A stretch of 64,000 nucleotides of DNA from Eremophila alpestris peregrina (taxonomy: Eukaryota; Chordata; Aves; Passeriformes; Alaudidae). Position numbers and translations under genes: made by a program. How positions within the stretch are numbered: the first letter of the stretch is position 1; each line of letters begins with the position of its first letter. The stretch lies in contig WMCF01000021.1 of assembly GCA_009792885.1 (NCBI GenBank), forward strand, positions 3,734,256 to 3,798,255, given 5' to 3'. Below the pieces are notes generated by a model. It saw only the letters and a program-made list of their open reading frames with translations. It was not told the DNA's origin and did no database searches. Below, piece by piece: positions 1-13,400 of this stretch.

Positions 1-3000
1 TATACATCTACTGTGGTGAAATGCATTTGACTCTGTGTAAGAGATCTTGCTAATACCATGTCTACACTTGTTCATTGTGAACGTACAATTCTTCTTGTGA
101 CTTTGTTTCACCACACTGAAATGACTTTAATTTCTTTTTTATTTTGTCTCTCTCCATGTGAAGGCAAAAAAGAGGACAAAGAAACCCCCCAGGCTCTGGT
201 GCCAGGCTGCACTGCCAGAAGCCCCACTGGCACCAGACAGAATGAGCACCTAACTCAATTTCCTGTACTTTTGGCAAATCAAATTTGATATTAGCTGCAG
301 TACATTTTTCTTAATATGAATATGCTTTTAGCAGCTTGATTAGGACTTTGTCTTTCACAGTGCTGTGTTTACATCACTGTCAAGTGACATCTGAAAGAAT
401 TACATTCGTGGATATTTTTAATGTAAATGCTCGTCTTCCACAAATTTCACTTGCTTCCTGGAACTGCAAATTGAAGGACATTTCCAATCTGAGGTGCTTC
501 ATTGTAAAATGGAAATCTTGTCTTCCTTTGAGCAAGTCAGGCTTTAAAAGGTGGAGGAAATGAAAACTTCAGTATGACAGCAATTCCACCCAAGCCATGA
601 TTAACGTGCTGGGATGGATTCTCAGCTGTGCTGAGTTTGGCCTCCGTGAAGCTGAGCAGAGCCAGGGGGAGCAGTGGCACAGAGCCACCTTTCCAGTCCT
701 TTGATCCTGGGCCAGGCAGGGCAGGACTGGCTGTCTGCATGCTTTAAAGCAACCCAAGAGGTGTTTTACACTCTGCAGCCATGGAGGGGATGTAGGGGCT
801 GCAAACCCCCAGAGCTGCCCCAGCCCCTCCTCAGAGCTATCCTGGGCACTGCTCTCCTCTGCTCCCCAGCCTTGCTTGTGAGCCCAGCACTTGTCACCAG
901 GAATCCTTTACAGTTGCTGCTTCTAGAAGTAAAAGAGCAGTCAAAGTCAGAGAAAAAAAATATTGCCTGTTACATTTACACATAGAAGGAAATATCTCTT
1001 TAACCAATGCATTCATCTTATTTTGGAACAAACCCATTTTTAATTATTCATCTTGATGTAAATGTCTAAATCCATTCTATTAAGTGTTACTCTTAATCTT
1101 GAATAAATATTTTCTTTTTAGAATTTATATTTGCAATTATATATATTTGAGGAAATTAAATTTGCATTTTTTAGAGAATTTGCATATAGGGAAAACAGTT
1201 TCCTGGATTAGGGTGGAACCCTTTGATTTTGGTGTAAAAATGTTTCACTTTTTGCCTAAATCTATAAAATGTTACTTCCCTGCGAGGCTTTTTGTGTTAG
1301 TTTTGCAGTAATCCTAATTCTGAGAAAATAGTCTTCATTTGTCATGTTTGTAGATTACATACTCATGAACTGTTTTAGATTAATGTGTTTATCACAAAAA
1401 TATCCTGTAGACTATTCTATTGCTGTGATCCAATTTTCTGGATTTGAAATTTACAAATCATTCCATTAAAATTTCTATTTTCAAAGGTAAGAGCTATTTA
1501 AAATGGAAGGCTTGCTACTTGCTGCTACTGGTGTGCTCTTTGAACTAGGTTGTCTAAATTTTTCCCTTTGGATGAGACCTTTATGGAAGGAGGGACAGAT
1601 GATCCTGTGTATCTGCCCAGTGTGTGGTTTCTGCAACATCTGGTGCTGGCTCTGCTGGAGGCAGAGGAGAGAGAGACAGGGAAGAGGGGGAGGAAGCATT
1701 CTTCTGGAAAAACTGCTTTTTCTGTTGTTTATTTTAAAATCTTATCCTGAACATCTTCAGATTGCTCTGGTTTTAAAAGTTCTGGCTTTCTCTCCAGTTT
1801 ACAACTGAGTTTTTCTGTCCTCAGACATGTCAAGTGTAAAAACAATACAAGAAGTGAGGGCTCTGTGGTACACTGTTCCTGAAATAATATTGTTCAGTCA
1901 TCCAGCCAACAAAGTCTGCATCTAAATCTGTGCTTAACTTTCAACTTTTGTAAATTCTGACTGTATTGCCTTTACCTGTGGCTGCAGTGTTCCATTATTT
2001 GTTAGAGCATACTAGAGGAGAAATATCTCTCAGCTTTGAGACTCAAAAAAAAAAAAAATTAATACAGACATTTGATTTAATTATTTCTAAATATTTGTTC
2101 AGCTTTAATATTTTGCTAATTATTTTCAAGGTTTTGTAGGTTTTGTTTTGGTTTTTTTTTTTAAATTAGTATAAAAGTAAGTACATTTTGTAAAAAGCTT
2201 TTATGCTACCAGATGCCATCAGAAAAGGAGTGTGAAGTGCCTGCTGTGTCTGCTGCAAGGCTGGTTCTGTTTGGTGCCCATGTCAGGAGCTGTGAGTGCC
2301 TGGCTGCTGTGTGCTCTGCCCCTGGGTGGGAATGCACTGCCCAATACTCTGAGGGGGATGTTTTTGTGCTCTCCCACCCCAGGCTGGATCAGAGGCAATA
2401 ATGGCCTGGTATTGCTTCTCTTGGCTGAAAGCACTAGGAAACAGTGAGTTTAACTCAGGTCTTTGAAATCTCTGTATCTTACTTCAGCTGGAAAAAGCTA
2501 TGTGTTTCCTTAATGCTTTTCAACCTCTAGGTCTGAAAGGAAGAAGTTAATGAAAAGAATAAGTAAAAAAAGTAAACCACCCCCCGCCAAGTCCCAAATA
2601 TATGAAAAGTTCTGTAATGCAGAGGTGCTAGTAGTGCTTCAAAGCAGGGACATCAACTGTGGCAGGAACCAAGATCCATTCTGATAAAGCTTTATTATTT
2701 TCTGCTGGAAAAAATGTTTATAAATTAAATTCTCATCTGTTCCTTCCTAAATGGTCCAGTTTTAAGGGAGGACAGTTTACAACGGGAGGTTTGGAAAGGA
2801 AAAGCAGCACACAGCTCTAGGGATGTGTGGATAAAAGCTGGACTAGATAGGGAGCTGACTGGGACAGGGAAATTTATGGAGGACTGACACCCAGCAAGCA
2901 ACATTTTGGAAGGACAAGATGGACTTCAAAGGGAGAGCAAAGGCTGGGGACAGGCAAGAGAGACTTTTAACTGGACTTTAATCCTCTAGCCAATGACATA

Positions 3001-6000
3001 GTAGCTCCATGCCAACCAGTCCTGACCCTGCTCTAGCTTGAGCCTTTTCCTGTCCTCTTCCTTAGAGAAAATAGCTTTTGTTCATTGTTAGAAGAAAACG
3101 TCAGAGTTTTCACAAGGGAGCAACATCCACTGCATGACTGGAAGCCCTTTCATGCTTTTCCTTCTCTATTTCCATCTCTGTTTTAGGAATATTTTCTCCT
3201 TTGTGACTCTTCACAATTCCCATTGATGGCAGTGGACCAAAATTGTTCCTCTGATTTTTTTTATTTTTTATCAGCTTCCAGTGGGAAGCCATAAAGGGTC
3301 CAATTCTGATCTCACAGTTTGAAGATACTTGGTACTTGTATGTACCAAGATCTTAGAAAAATTACTTCTCATAGCAGTGGTAAGGCTGACCTAGAATATT
3401 TCCAAAGGAAAGCCTTTTCTGTGAAATATTAAGTTAACAAGGTGTGTTAAACTCATGTGTCACACTTTGAAAGCTTGAGAGTTTAGAAGTGGGAAGCTCT
3501 CTAAATTCACAAGAAAGATGAAAAAGTTGAGGAACAAGAGGGGAAGGACAATGTAAGGCAGCTTTTCTTGGCCCTCTGTGACCAAGGCAGGCTCAGAAAG
3601 TTACAGCCTGTCAGATTGAAAGGATCAGTTGGCAGTTATTTTACTCAGGTGAGTAAGATTTCAAAAATGGGAAAGACAAGAGCTTCACATTAAAGGTTTC
3701 TGAAGCTTTCCAAGAGCTCCTCTTCTATCAGGTATATTCCTGCACATAAACTAAAATGGCTTGTAGTCTCTTAAAAGTTTTCTCTATCACATCTTTTTAG
3801 AAATCTTTAACTCCAAATTGTAAATCTGTAAGTATCTTGAAAATGTAAAATTGATTCACAAACAAGTAGTTGTGTACTACTTGGAAATTTTCTTGTGCTA
3901 TAAAAACATAATTTATCTCTGAACAAATTCCAAAACCATGTGAATCTTAGACAGCAGTATGAATTTTGCTTTTGTACCACTGTTATATTTGTTAGTTATT
4001 GCACGTGTAAGCACTTGGGTGAGTGCCTTAGAGAACAGGAACAGTAGGTATATTACAGAGGAAATAAATGCAGGCTTCCAGTCACACTGGCTCGTGGGCA
4101 GGGTGGCACTGCTCTTTCCTGCTCCAGGTCAGCCTTGCTCTGAGCATCCTCCCTAGCACAGGAAAATGTTCCTCCCCTGACCAAACACCCCACTGTCTGT
4201 CCATTACAGGAGTCAGGGCATCAGGGTCACACTGAGATGAGAGGAGCAGCCAAATGCTGTTGTCATCCCCAAGTACTGAAAAATTAATGATACCTTAAAT
4301 CAATAAAATTACAGCTTTATGTTCTGGTTTGTGGGCTTGTAGGGTATGTTTGAGTGACTTCTCTCAGAAACCACAAAGGCTAGGAACTTTCCTCCTTTTG
4401 TGATTCTCGTGTTTGTAACTGGCTCCAGATGTTTCAACTGTAAAAAAATAAGTACTGGGAGAGTTGTAACTGTATCATTTGTGTAGCAGCATTGGGAAGA
4501 GCAATCTGAAGAGGCTGATAGTCATTCCTTCTCCAGGAGGCAACATTGAAGGCAATTAGATGTAGCTGAGCAGTAAATATTTGAGAAGTAAAATGTGGCC
4601 ATGGAGAACAATAAAAGAGAGTTTGGGGTTTCTCTGGGACCACAAAGTACAGGAGGGTCATCAGATTGAATGGGAGCAAAAGGAAAGTAGGAAGCTCACT
4701 TATTTTTCTGCTTCAGCACCATGTGCAAAGGTGCTTACAGAGTGCATCTTTGAGAGGCCAAAGTTTACTGTAAAAAGGAGAAAATTGTTTCTGGAATAAT
4801 TTGCACATACATAAAATGGATTCAGACTTTACATACTCTTTACATGAGATCTGAGGTGCTTTCTCTGTACAAAACCACATGTGGTGGTCTGCTACTGACT
4901 AACACAGGCTCTACTAATTCATGTGAATAGACATACTTGTAGCAAAGTGCTTAAAACACAGAGGTTAAAAAAGATGTCATTAGAGTGATGAATTCTCCAG
5001 TAAATATTCCCTTTGAGAAAATGTGTCATAGCAGATATTCTCCTCTATAAATTGTGCTAGTTTGTGGTTTAGAAAGACTGCAGGGAAATTGAATGTTGGA
5101 GTTGGGTTTGCTCCCCTGACTGAGAAATCCTGGCTTAACAGCAAAATTCAAGAGAGTATGTGAAAAGTATGAAGAAATCAACATATCAGGTCATGGTAGA
5201 CACACTGTATTTATGCATTTAATGCTTCCTTTTGGACCATCTTATCATCTGGGTGTTATCTGACTGCCCACAGATGTTTGAGAGCAAGCACAGACTAACA
5301 CACATTGAACTCTTGTTAAAGATTTGGAAAAGTAACAATTGTTCCATGCAAACTTCTGAAGTAAACTTCAAATGGAAATCCCTCCCAAAGCTCAGGGAGA
5401 TGTAGCAGTCCTTGAAGAGACTGATGAGAAACAACAGAATTGTAGTGAATTAAAGCGGTGTTACCAGATTGGGTTGGGGTTTAGACTTTTTTTTGTGAGT
5501 GGGGCAAGGCTACATTTCTTGTCAGGGAATTTAGAAGTCTCCCCAAGCAGCCTGGCCAAGGTTCCCAAGTGCTGTGACCTTCCTGGTGTGCAGAGGGGGT
5601 GAGGCAGCTCCTCAGGGGCTGTGTGGGACAGAGCCCTGCCCAAAACAGCAGCACCAGGAGCTGCCTTCCTGCCCCCAGCCACTCTGACTGCCACCTCCTC
5701 TGCCCCAGAACCACACACTGGGAAAATCAACTTCCACCTGAGACAGTGCTTACCCCACCCAACCCACAGTCACAGAGTCTGGGGCACATTATGCACAGGT
5801 CTGGGAGATGAAAGGGCAGCCGTGCAGCAGCCATCCTCCCATGGAATCCTCCCAGGCAGTCAGTCTCTAATGAGAAACACTAAGGAACACGTTTCCAGCT
5901 CTTCTCTGGCTTTGGCCAGCCTCTAAAACCTGGCTAATTGTCTGCATGTGTGTTGTTCAGTTGAAACTCTCTCAGAAAACACTCTTTCTGGCTGGGCTTA

Positions 6001-7535
6001 GAAGTCAGCTCTCCTCCTGTCAGCCACATTACTCTAGTTTAGGCTGGAGGTTAAATACAATTGATAATTTAGGTGCATATTCTACCACAATGCACAGAGA
6101 AAAACAAAGCTATTTCATTCAGTCCAAGACTCCACTGGGTTAATGAAATGTTCTTAAAATAAACAGCTCACCTGTGTGCTTGCTAGCTGAATAATCAATC
6201 TTTTGGTACTGTTCTGAGAATATAGCCTGCAAATAAGTGGGCAGAGTTGACAATTAGTAGTTCTTTAGGTAAAATTATATCTGCCTATTTGTATACTTTC
6301 AAACAAAAATTAAAATGCCCATCATTGCTTTTGGAAGAGATGAAGTGTGCTTTTTTCACATCAATTTTTAAGCTTTTCCCACATTTAGAAAAAAATAGGC
6401 TTATTTATTGTCACAAATTAAAATGATGACTTGTTCTGCCTAGAACAGCAGAAAAAGTAGTTTGTTGTAGATTGCTAATATATAACCTTTAAATTAAAAA
6501 TAAACTCTGTGAGCTTTTTGCTTTTGATCAATTATTTTGCATTTTCTAAAGTGGATCAGTGTAATAGAAATTTCTTTAAATACAATTCAAGCTGGATGCT
6601 TGCCAGTCTGTTTTTATTTGTTTGATAGCTTAAATGACAAAAGCTAAACAGCAAAAAAGCTTTTGTGCTTTTTTTGTTGCCTATGCTTTTCACATGCTCT
6701 TTAACTTTTTTTTGTCTACTGGGACTGAAGTTTTGGAGAGGAATAAAACAGTCTATTCCTTGCTATTTACTTTAAAGAAGGAAGCTATATGGAGGCTCTG
6801 GATATTTTTGGTAGGCACATGTGGAACAAACATGTGTAATTGTATGACTGATCCAGCAGAATGTTTAGCAGTATCTCATGGTATGCCATTTAGGGGAGCA
6901 ATTTAAAGCATGAAACAGACTCAAGTGTGAAAGTGCTGTGGAGCAGAGGAAGTTTCATGTATGAGAATGCCCTCCTAACATAACCCATGTGCAATTATGC
7001 ATGAATCTCTATAAGGTGTTAATTTTACTCTTAATCTTGTTCAAGCTGTTATAGCCATAAAAACATGGAGACAAAAGTATATTAGTCATTTGCCAGATGT
7101 CTCAGGATGATGAAGTAGCTAATACAGTCCAAGCTGATGGGACATCAGGACTGGGTTGCATACAGCTGTGGCAATATGGTGTATTGTCCATCTAGTCACC
7201 TTCAGTTGTTTTTTCATTACAAGCTGGAAATTCTTGAGGGAAATTGAATACCCAAAAGCTGTCTGGGATTTATACAACATTTATTTTACTTTTACCTTTT
7301 ATAGCTTTTTGAAAAACAGTCCCACAAGGTAAAACTACTTGTTGAAGATGCTGCAAGAAAGGGCCTTGTAGTTGTGTAACCAGTTCTGCTCATTTTTTTT
7401 ATTTAGACAATGCACCAGTACCTCAGGTGGCTTCTTCATCTCTCAAAGCATCTCAACCCTCATTGCACCTTGAAGCACCCTTGCAGTGACACAGCAGCAC
7501 GGGCCACCAGGAAATAGAAGCCTCACAAAGTAGCA
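1..7535. other. Non-coding stretch, no gene recognised
   Basis: I see no supported gene here. The sequence is AT-rich with simple runs (A14 at 2045-2058, a T run near 2151-2162). Four patches of 100-300 bp are clearly GC-richer than their surroundings: about 780-900, 2240-2400, 4090-4260 and 5560-5830. They contain almost no CpG, so they are not CpG islands, and their short open frames overlap on both strands in the way low-stop-density DNA does. No LINE, LTR or SINE could be named in this stretch by eye. Confidence 0.6.
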
Positions 7536-7592
7536 GCAACAATCTGTTGTGTTTCTGACCCCAGCAAGCTGCAACAAGAAAAAGGTAAGAGG
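7536..7592 (+). repeat. First copy of 57-bp artefactual direct repeat
   Basis: This 57-bp segment, beginning gcaacaatctg and ending ggtaagagg, recurs without a mismatch at 7632-7688. The only sequence between the copies is a Tn5 mosaic-end pair. Perfect identity, in a window where all true repeats are heavily diverged, points to a duplicated read or scaffold overlap rather than a natural tandem duplication. The true genome most likely has one copy. Confidence 0.95.
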
Positions 7593-7630
7593 CTGTCTCT
7601 TATACACATCTAGATGTGTATAAGAGACAG
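7593..7630. other. Nextera/Tn5 mosaic-end junction adapter (contaminant)
   Basis: The 38 bp consist of the 19-bp Tn5 mosaic end CTGTCTCTTATACACATCT joined directly to its reverse complement AGATGTGTATAAGAGACAG, forming a perfect 38-bp palindrome. This is the circularisation junction adapter used in Nextera mate-pair libraries and is not avian DNA. One extra G at 7631 separates it from the second copy of the flanking duplication. It was evidently left untrimmed in a read and built into the contig during assembly or gap filling. Translated on the minus strand it gives VSYTHLDVYKRQ, a string known as a contaminant in predicted proteins. Confidence is very high because the match is exact and continuous. 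Confidence 0.99.
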
Positions 7631-7631
7631 G

Positions 7632-7688
7632 GCAACAATCTGTTGTGTTTCTGACCCCAGCAAGCTGCAACAAGAAAAAGGTAAGAGG
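7632..7688 (+). repeat. Second copy of 57-bp artefactual direct repeat
   Basis: Exact second copy of 7536-7592, lying immediately after the adapter and one extra G. The sequence then continues uniquely (gaaactaaactg...), so the real chromosome can be restored conceptually by counting only one of the two copies. Confidence 0.95.
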
Positions 7689-9419
7689 AAACTAAACTGA
7701 GAGATGGAGAGCTTAAGCAGCAACTTCCTGGGCTTGTTTCTGTGCTGTGCAGCAGAGCTACTCTGTCTGCTGTGATCTATCAATGTTGATATAGAGGGAA
7801 CATTAACACTCTGAAGTACTGTTATAAGTTAACTCATAATGTGTGGCATCACTCAAACTCCTGCATTACCTTCAGGGGAGGTTACTCAGTGAAACAGCAC
7901 TGCTGTGCAGGCAGGTGTGTAAAGCCATGTTTGCCTTCTGCAGAGTGCAGCTGGAGCAGGTTTTTAAGGAAGGATGTGTTTGCTGGTTACATCAGTGCCC
8001 TGTCAACTCTCCTTTGTCCTGAAACATTCCATAAGAGTGCAGAACTGTGATGTCCATCAATACCAGAATGGACATGTGACTAACAAGCCTGGGGAAGGCT
8101 CAGTACACTTTTACAAAGGGCGAAACTGAAGCACAATTTTTTGCTGGAAGTACTTTACTGGCAATTCTAGGAAGAGGAATGATAAGTCCTGACTGTGTCA
8201 TTTCAACAAATTGCAAAGTTGCTACTGCGCACCCCTTTTCCTTATACAGTTTGACTGCAACATAAAAGTTGCTATAAAGCCTTGCCTAATCTTATGAGGA
8301 TTTGTAAGAACAAGTTGAAACTCCAACTAGCAGGTCAAGGAAATGAATAAACAATGACTTCTTACAATGATTGAAGGAGACTTACTAAGCCAAAAATGGT
8401 TACATTTTGAGGACTACCTATATAGTTCTTAGTATTATCTAATAAGGAAGAGGGCAAATAAGCAGTTCTTTACATTTATAGTATGTAATGTATATAAATT
8501 TGCTATTTATATGAGTCACATTATAAATTGCAAAAATCCCCTTAACTATCTGGGAAAAAATTGCTCAGAAAAATTCAACAAAGTAATGCTTGTTTTATTA
8601 AGCCTTGAGAGCCTGATTCTGCAAAGCTAAAGTCTCCTCAAGGATACCAAAGAAATCTCAGTTTTTATGGCACTAAGAAAATTGAATGTGCTCAGCAGCA
8701 TTTCTCTGGGTTCAAATTCAGGCCACCAAAATAATCTGATAGATTACAAGATCCAACAAATTGAAAAAAAAAAATCAAATACTAGACAAAAAATGTGTAC
8801 TCTTTGGGGAAATTCTATTATAGTTTTTAATTTGATAATATATTCAGTTTGGTTAGTGTTCCATTCTGATCATGTTGTGATGAACTGTTTAAACAAGCAT
8901 AGATATTTTACTGCCTGAAAAAAGCTTAAAGATGTATTCTGATTTGACATGGAAAAAATGGCAAAACAGCCAAAGGTTTGCATGTTCACATCAGGTGAGT
9001 AAATGTTGAGAAAAATGAATTCTGACTGATATGATATATGGGAATTCAGTCATACCTGTACAGGATTGATCAAAATTTTGAAGTTTGGTCTTACCTGAGA
9101 TACTCAGTAGGTCTACAAGTGTCCTAATTGTCTGCTCCTTCCATTAGGTTTGTGTGTGGGCCCCAGGGGTGAGAAATAATTGCACCACAAATATACAAGC
9201 TCTTAAGCATTGTTTTAAGAACAGAAAGATGTGCCAGTTTTGGTGGGAAAAGTTCCTTTTTGAGGTAAAAGCTGATTTTTTTTGTGGAAATGGGTATTAT
9301 CAGATCACAGCTTAACTAAATGAAATTCATCTCCCAAAAGCACGCAGGAAATATTTGCAACTAAGTGTCCATTTACAAAATGGTCTAAACTCTTCCCTTT
9401 GAAAATTATTCCAAGCAAG
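7689..9419. other. Non-coding stretch
   Basis: AT-rich sequence with no gene or clearly named repeat. A short segment at 8609-8642 (gcctgattctgcaaagct) resembles the end of an old amniote palindromic repeat seen better at 48.2 kb, but it is too short to call. Confidence 0.55.
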
Positions 9420-10480
9420 CATTCCCCCATTTTTGTGGTGAGTCTATGCCACTCTCATTAGCATTGCTGTTAATGGGGATGAGTGGGAATTAGCATGAAC
9501 AGTAATTTGTTTGCATCATTCAGTGTAAAGCCATCTTCTTTTTGCTGTAATGAGAGAGACTTGCAACTGGAGCCAATAGAGACACCACCATCACTGCACC
9601 AACAAAGGCCTGTGATTTCCAGAGGGGATTGGTTTCTTTTTCATACTTCAAAGAAACCAAGAAGCATTCTCAGGCCAACTTTAGGCTCAAGATTTCGGAG
9701 CTTTTCTTTTAGGGTCAAGTTATGAACTGCTGAAACATAGGGGTTTATCACAGAGCCCCCAGTGCAAGCTGAGCTCTGGCCATAGTGCAATTTAAATTAT
9801 TTATGCACAGGGCTGTGTTCAGACCATGTGCACATTTGTCCTTGTCAGTCAACAAGTGTTCTATTAATCAAACAGGAACCCTGGCGCGTTCATTACAAAA
9901 GTAAGAACATTGAATTTGGGATGGTATTTTTAGTGCTTTTGACAGACAGGGATTATTAAGCTGTCACTCCCCCTTTTCTGCCAACTCCCCTATCTTCCTC
10001 CCCTTCTCCAATGCATTGTCATTTTATTAAGAGCACACTAATAGTTAAACGACAGGAACCCTAAACCCCTGACTAGTTCACTGACATGACAGGTTATTTT
10101 TTCCCTCTATTCCCTGTCCAAGAACCCCTGCTGATCTTCCCAGCATGCAGTGCTGTGTGACCCTTAACATCTGGCAGTGATTAATTGTCTTAGTGTCATA
10201 GCGATCGCCTTCCTCCCTCTGATCCTCACTTACTTTGTTCTCTCTTTTAAAGCCAGTGTGCTGGAACCTTTTCTTCCCACTTTTAAATCTGTCCAGTATC
10301 CAGGATACTGTGTGTGTCTACTGCGATACAACTTGAAAGAAACCGAAGCAGTCAGTTATCTGGCCCTGAAAGTCTGGTCATGGATTCAGAGGGCTTTCTG
10401 TTCACTGAAGGGGTGTGCTTGAAAAACAGCACTAACTAGAATGACACAGATCTTGTTGAACTTGATCCGGATCTCGGGTC
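9420..10480. promoter_or_regulatory. Candidate conserved non-coding / enhancer-like block
   Basis: CpG dinucleotides, very rare elsewhere in the window, cluster from 9.88 kb on (for example in ctggcgcgttc, aaacgacagg, atagcgatcgcc, aaccgaagc and gatccggatctcggg). The block is otherwise free of repeats and simple sequence. At 9940-9945 TGACAG and at 9961-9966 CTGTCA form an inverted pair around a GGATTA core at 9950-9955. TGACAG is the known MEIS/TGIF binding core and GGATTA the OTX/PITX-type homeodomain core. The function is inference: no conservation can be measured here, and an alternative is a decayed insertion with residual CpG. Confidence 0.3.
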
Positions 10481-13400
10481 CCTTCTGAGCAAACAATGCA
10501 ATTATGGGCAATGCCATTTCCAGTGGTCACACGGGGCATTGTGCAGGAGGCTGTTGGCTGCAGCTTACACGTTACATAGATTAAGGAGCTGACACCTCCC
10601 GACAGTGGCTGCCCCTTTGTGCTCAGCTCACCCTGCTGTACCACAGAGGTCTGAGCCCCGGAGCTCTTCCTGCTCAACTCCCACCGAGTTAGGCAGGTTC
10701 CTGCAGCTGCAGTGAGGACTGGGCTCTTGGCTTTGGCACCAGGACTGCCTGGGCTGGGAGCTGACACAGAGATGGGGCTTGGAAGGGGGTTTGAATGGCC
10801 AAGGAATATCAGGGGGATGCTCATACCTGCTTTGGATCTCTGTATAAAAAGCATACTGGTGGAAGAGGGGATGACTGTACCACTAAGATAAATGTCAGGT
10901 ATCCACACTCTGCTCTTAAATCCCAGAAGGCTTTCCATGTGATTTTCAAAAGTCACTTTAATCTCTGCCTCAGTTTCTTGTATTGGAAAATAAAGACAGT
11001 AGCTGCATTGAAGTATGGGAGGCTTGGAGTTTTAAGAGACCTCTCTTTTTCCTGTATGAAGATGAAGTATTGCTAGGCAATTATTTATGTCTGTCTATTT
11101 AAGACCAGCTGCCAGGCATGGGGGGAGCTTTGTAAGAGGGAGGAAGGAAGATATGTTATGCAGAAGTTGGTTTGTTTTTTTAAGGCTGCTTAGATTCAGG
11201 ATGCCTGTGATGTAGTCAGTTTGGCAACTTGCATGGGTAAAGTACCAACTGCTCTAAACTTCCACTTCCTTGCATGCAAATGGAGGATGAGCTAATAGTG
11301 TTCTTTGCAAAGAAAAACTAACCCTCTTAACATTTGAAGATGAAAGGTAAAAATAAACAATTGTTTTAAATCCTGGTTGAATAGCAGAATACATGCACTG
11401 AACTTAAACTACCATTACATTTACATTTTAAGGCAAAATATCTGAAAGGCAGTTTCTCCTTCACTTACCTATTGAATGTTGAGTTCAGAGTCTCTCTGTC
11501 TCCCATGACACACACTCCTCACAAATAGATTTCTCCAGAGCAGCATTATGTTCTAGCTCTCTCTGTATTTCAAACAATTATAAGGCCATTTATTTTCTAT
11601 TTCAAACCAAAATAGTGAAATGGAGTGCATGGCCTTTTCTAGTTGCTAAGCAACCCTTTGTAACGTGCATCCTGCATTTTGCTGTGCCATTTGGCAATTC
11701 ACACAAGATCTTGTTTGTTCATTTCCAGTCTAGTAAAATTGGTTGCTATATTTCAAGTGCCAGTATAGATCAAAGTATTTCCTAGAAGGATAAACATGTT
11801 AACTGGCAGAGAGCGAATGATTAACATCAAGCACAAGCCTTTTAGCAAAAAGGACTTGGCATGTCATCCATTGGCAAAGCTACTCAGATGAATGCCATCT
11901 ATACCTAACAGATGTGCCACTAAGGAGTTATCCTCTTCTTTCCAAAGTGCTGCTCGCTGTGCTGGTGTGACTGAATGAGGATGAGAGCCACTGCTGAGCT
12001 TTGTAAGCAGCTGAGCCAAATGCAGTTGTCAGCCATGGCATTGTATCTGGAGATCTCTGCTGATTTCCCCTGAGCTTCTTCAGCTCTGCATCCATATAAC
12101 TAATGGTAGAATTATATTAAACTGTTACTTTTTCTTTCTCTACCCTTTAGTGTTCACAGTTATGAGCAAACCAGAGTCTAATATTTGACTATTTAATATT
12201 ACTTTTCTCTGATAAAATTGAAGTGTATGCCTAATGAAAGTTGCCTTTAAGTAGAGAACACTCATTCCTCATAAGCAAGGCAGGACATGGTTGGGTTTTG
12301 CAATGATCTCTGCATTTCCAAACTTCTGACTAAAAACTCTAGATGATCTTGATCTATGCAGATTGGAGGGGAGGGTAGAAATAGGGTTGGTGGATGAAAA
12401 CTTTTAAAAATAAGTAAGACAAATTGAAAAACTTCATATACATATCTGTTTTGTCACTGGTGTGATTTGTGTGACACGTGCATTTGTGTGGTGTCTGTAA
12501 CCTGCAATCTGTACCAGAATGTCAGTGGTACAATGGCAAAGCTGAGGAGACTTTTACAAAAACCTGTATTCCTGTTGTATAACACTAAAGGATAGTTCTA
12601 AGAAGTGAGCATTTCCCATTACAGCCACTAAAAGGGGCAGATTATCTAAGTCATTCTTATAAAACCTTATTGGCTTAGTGTGTCATTGGGATTATATTTA
12701 AGAGTTTCTCTGGACAAAAATTTTCTTGCCAGCAGTAGTGGTGGGATTGCAGCTGCTGGAAGTGATTTGTTAATTGATGAAGTGAGCACAGAAGTCTCCT
12801 GTTTGTGCAGTCATATTGGTGTCTGACTGTATGGCCAGGGTCAGCCAGGTGATAAATCTGTGTGTACCCTTTTGCGCTGATATACCCAGTCTCAGTCATG
12901 GTTGTGAAGAAGAGGATGAAGAGAGGTAAGGCAGGTTTTCCTTGTGTGATCAGGGAGCAAAGGGGAGAGGCAGGTTTTTTGCACTGCCAGGAGTGTGTAC
13001 AGCTGGGGAGCATCAACCCTCTCATTTCATGGCAGATAATCAGTGTCGTACTTTCTGTGGTAACCATTAATATACTACAGCCTTAGCTGCAGGCCCATAG
13101 GTGAAGCTGTTTGTTCTGACTGCTCTTCTGGTTGTCCCCTGAGAGCTGAGGATTCTCCAGCAAGTCCATGGCACGCAGGGAGATGTCCTGTCCTGTCTGT
13201 GAGACAGCAGTCAGAGCAGACTTGGGCTCATTATCTTGTAGCTGTATTGGGAGATCTAACTGATCTGGAAATACATGAAAGAAGCTCCCTCTCATGTACA
13301 CACAGCAGGAGTGCACATAAGCCAAAAGATGGTCTTTCAAAATTGACAGGTACTACCTCTAAATCATATTCCCTGTTGCTCATTTTTGTTAATACTGGAA

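Noticed and set aside
8609..8642. Possible fourth copy of the amniote palindromic repeat
   Set aside because: Only about 20 bp resemble the family; too short to separate from chance.
10432..10956. 174-codon open frame on the minus strand, the longest in the window
   Set aside because: It lies partly in a GC-richer patch where stops are rare, the translation is Ser/Pro/Gly-rich without a recognisable domain, and frames of this length are expected about once by chance in 64 kb.
12675..13067. 130-codon minus-strand frame
   Set aside because: No family resemblance, overlapping open frames on the other strand, no splice or start context.
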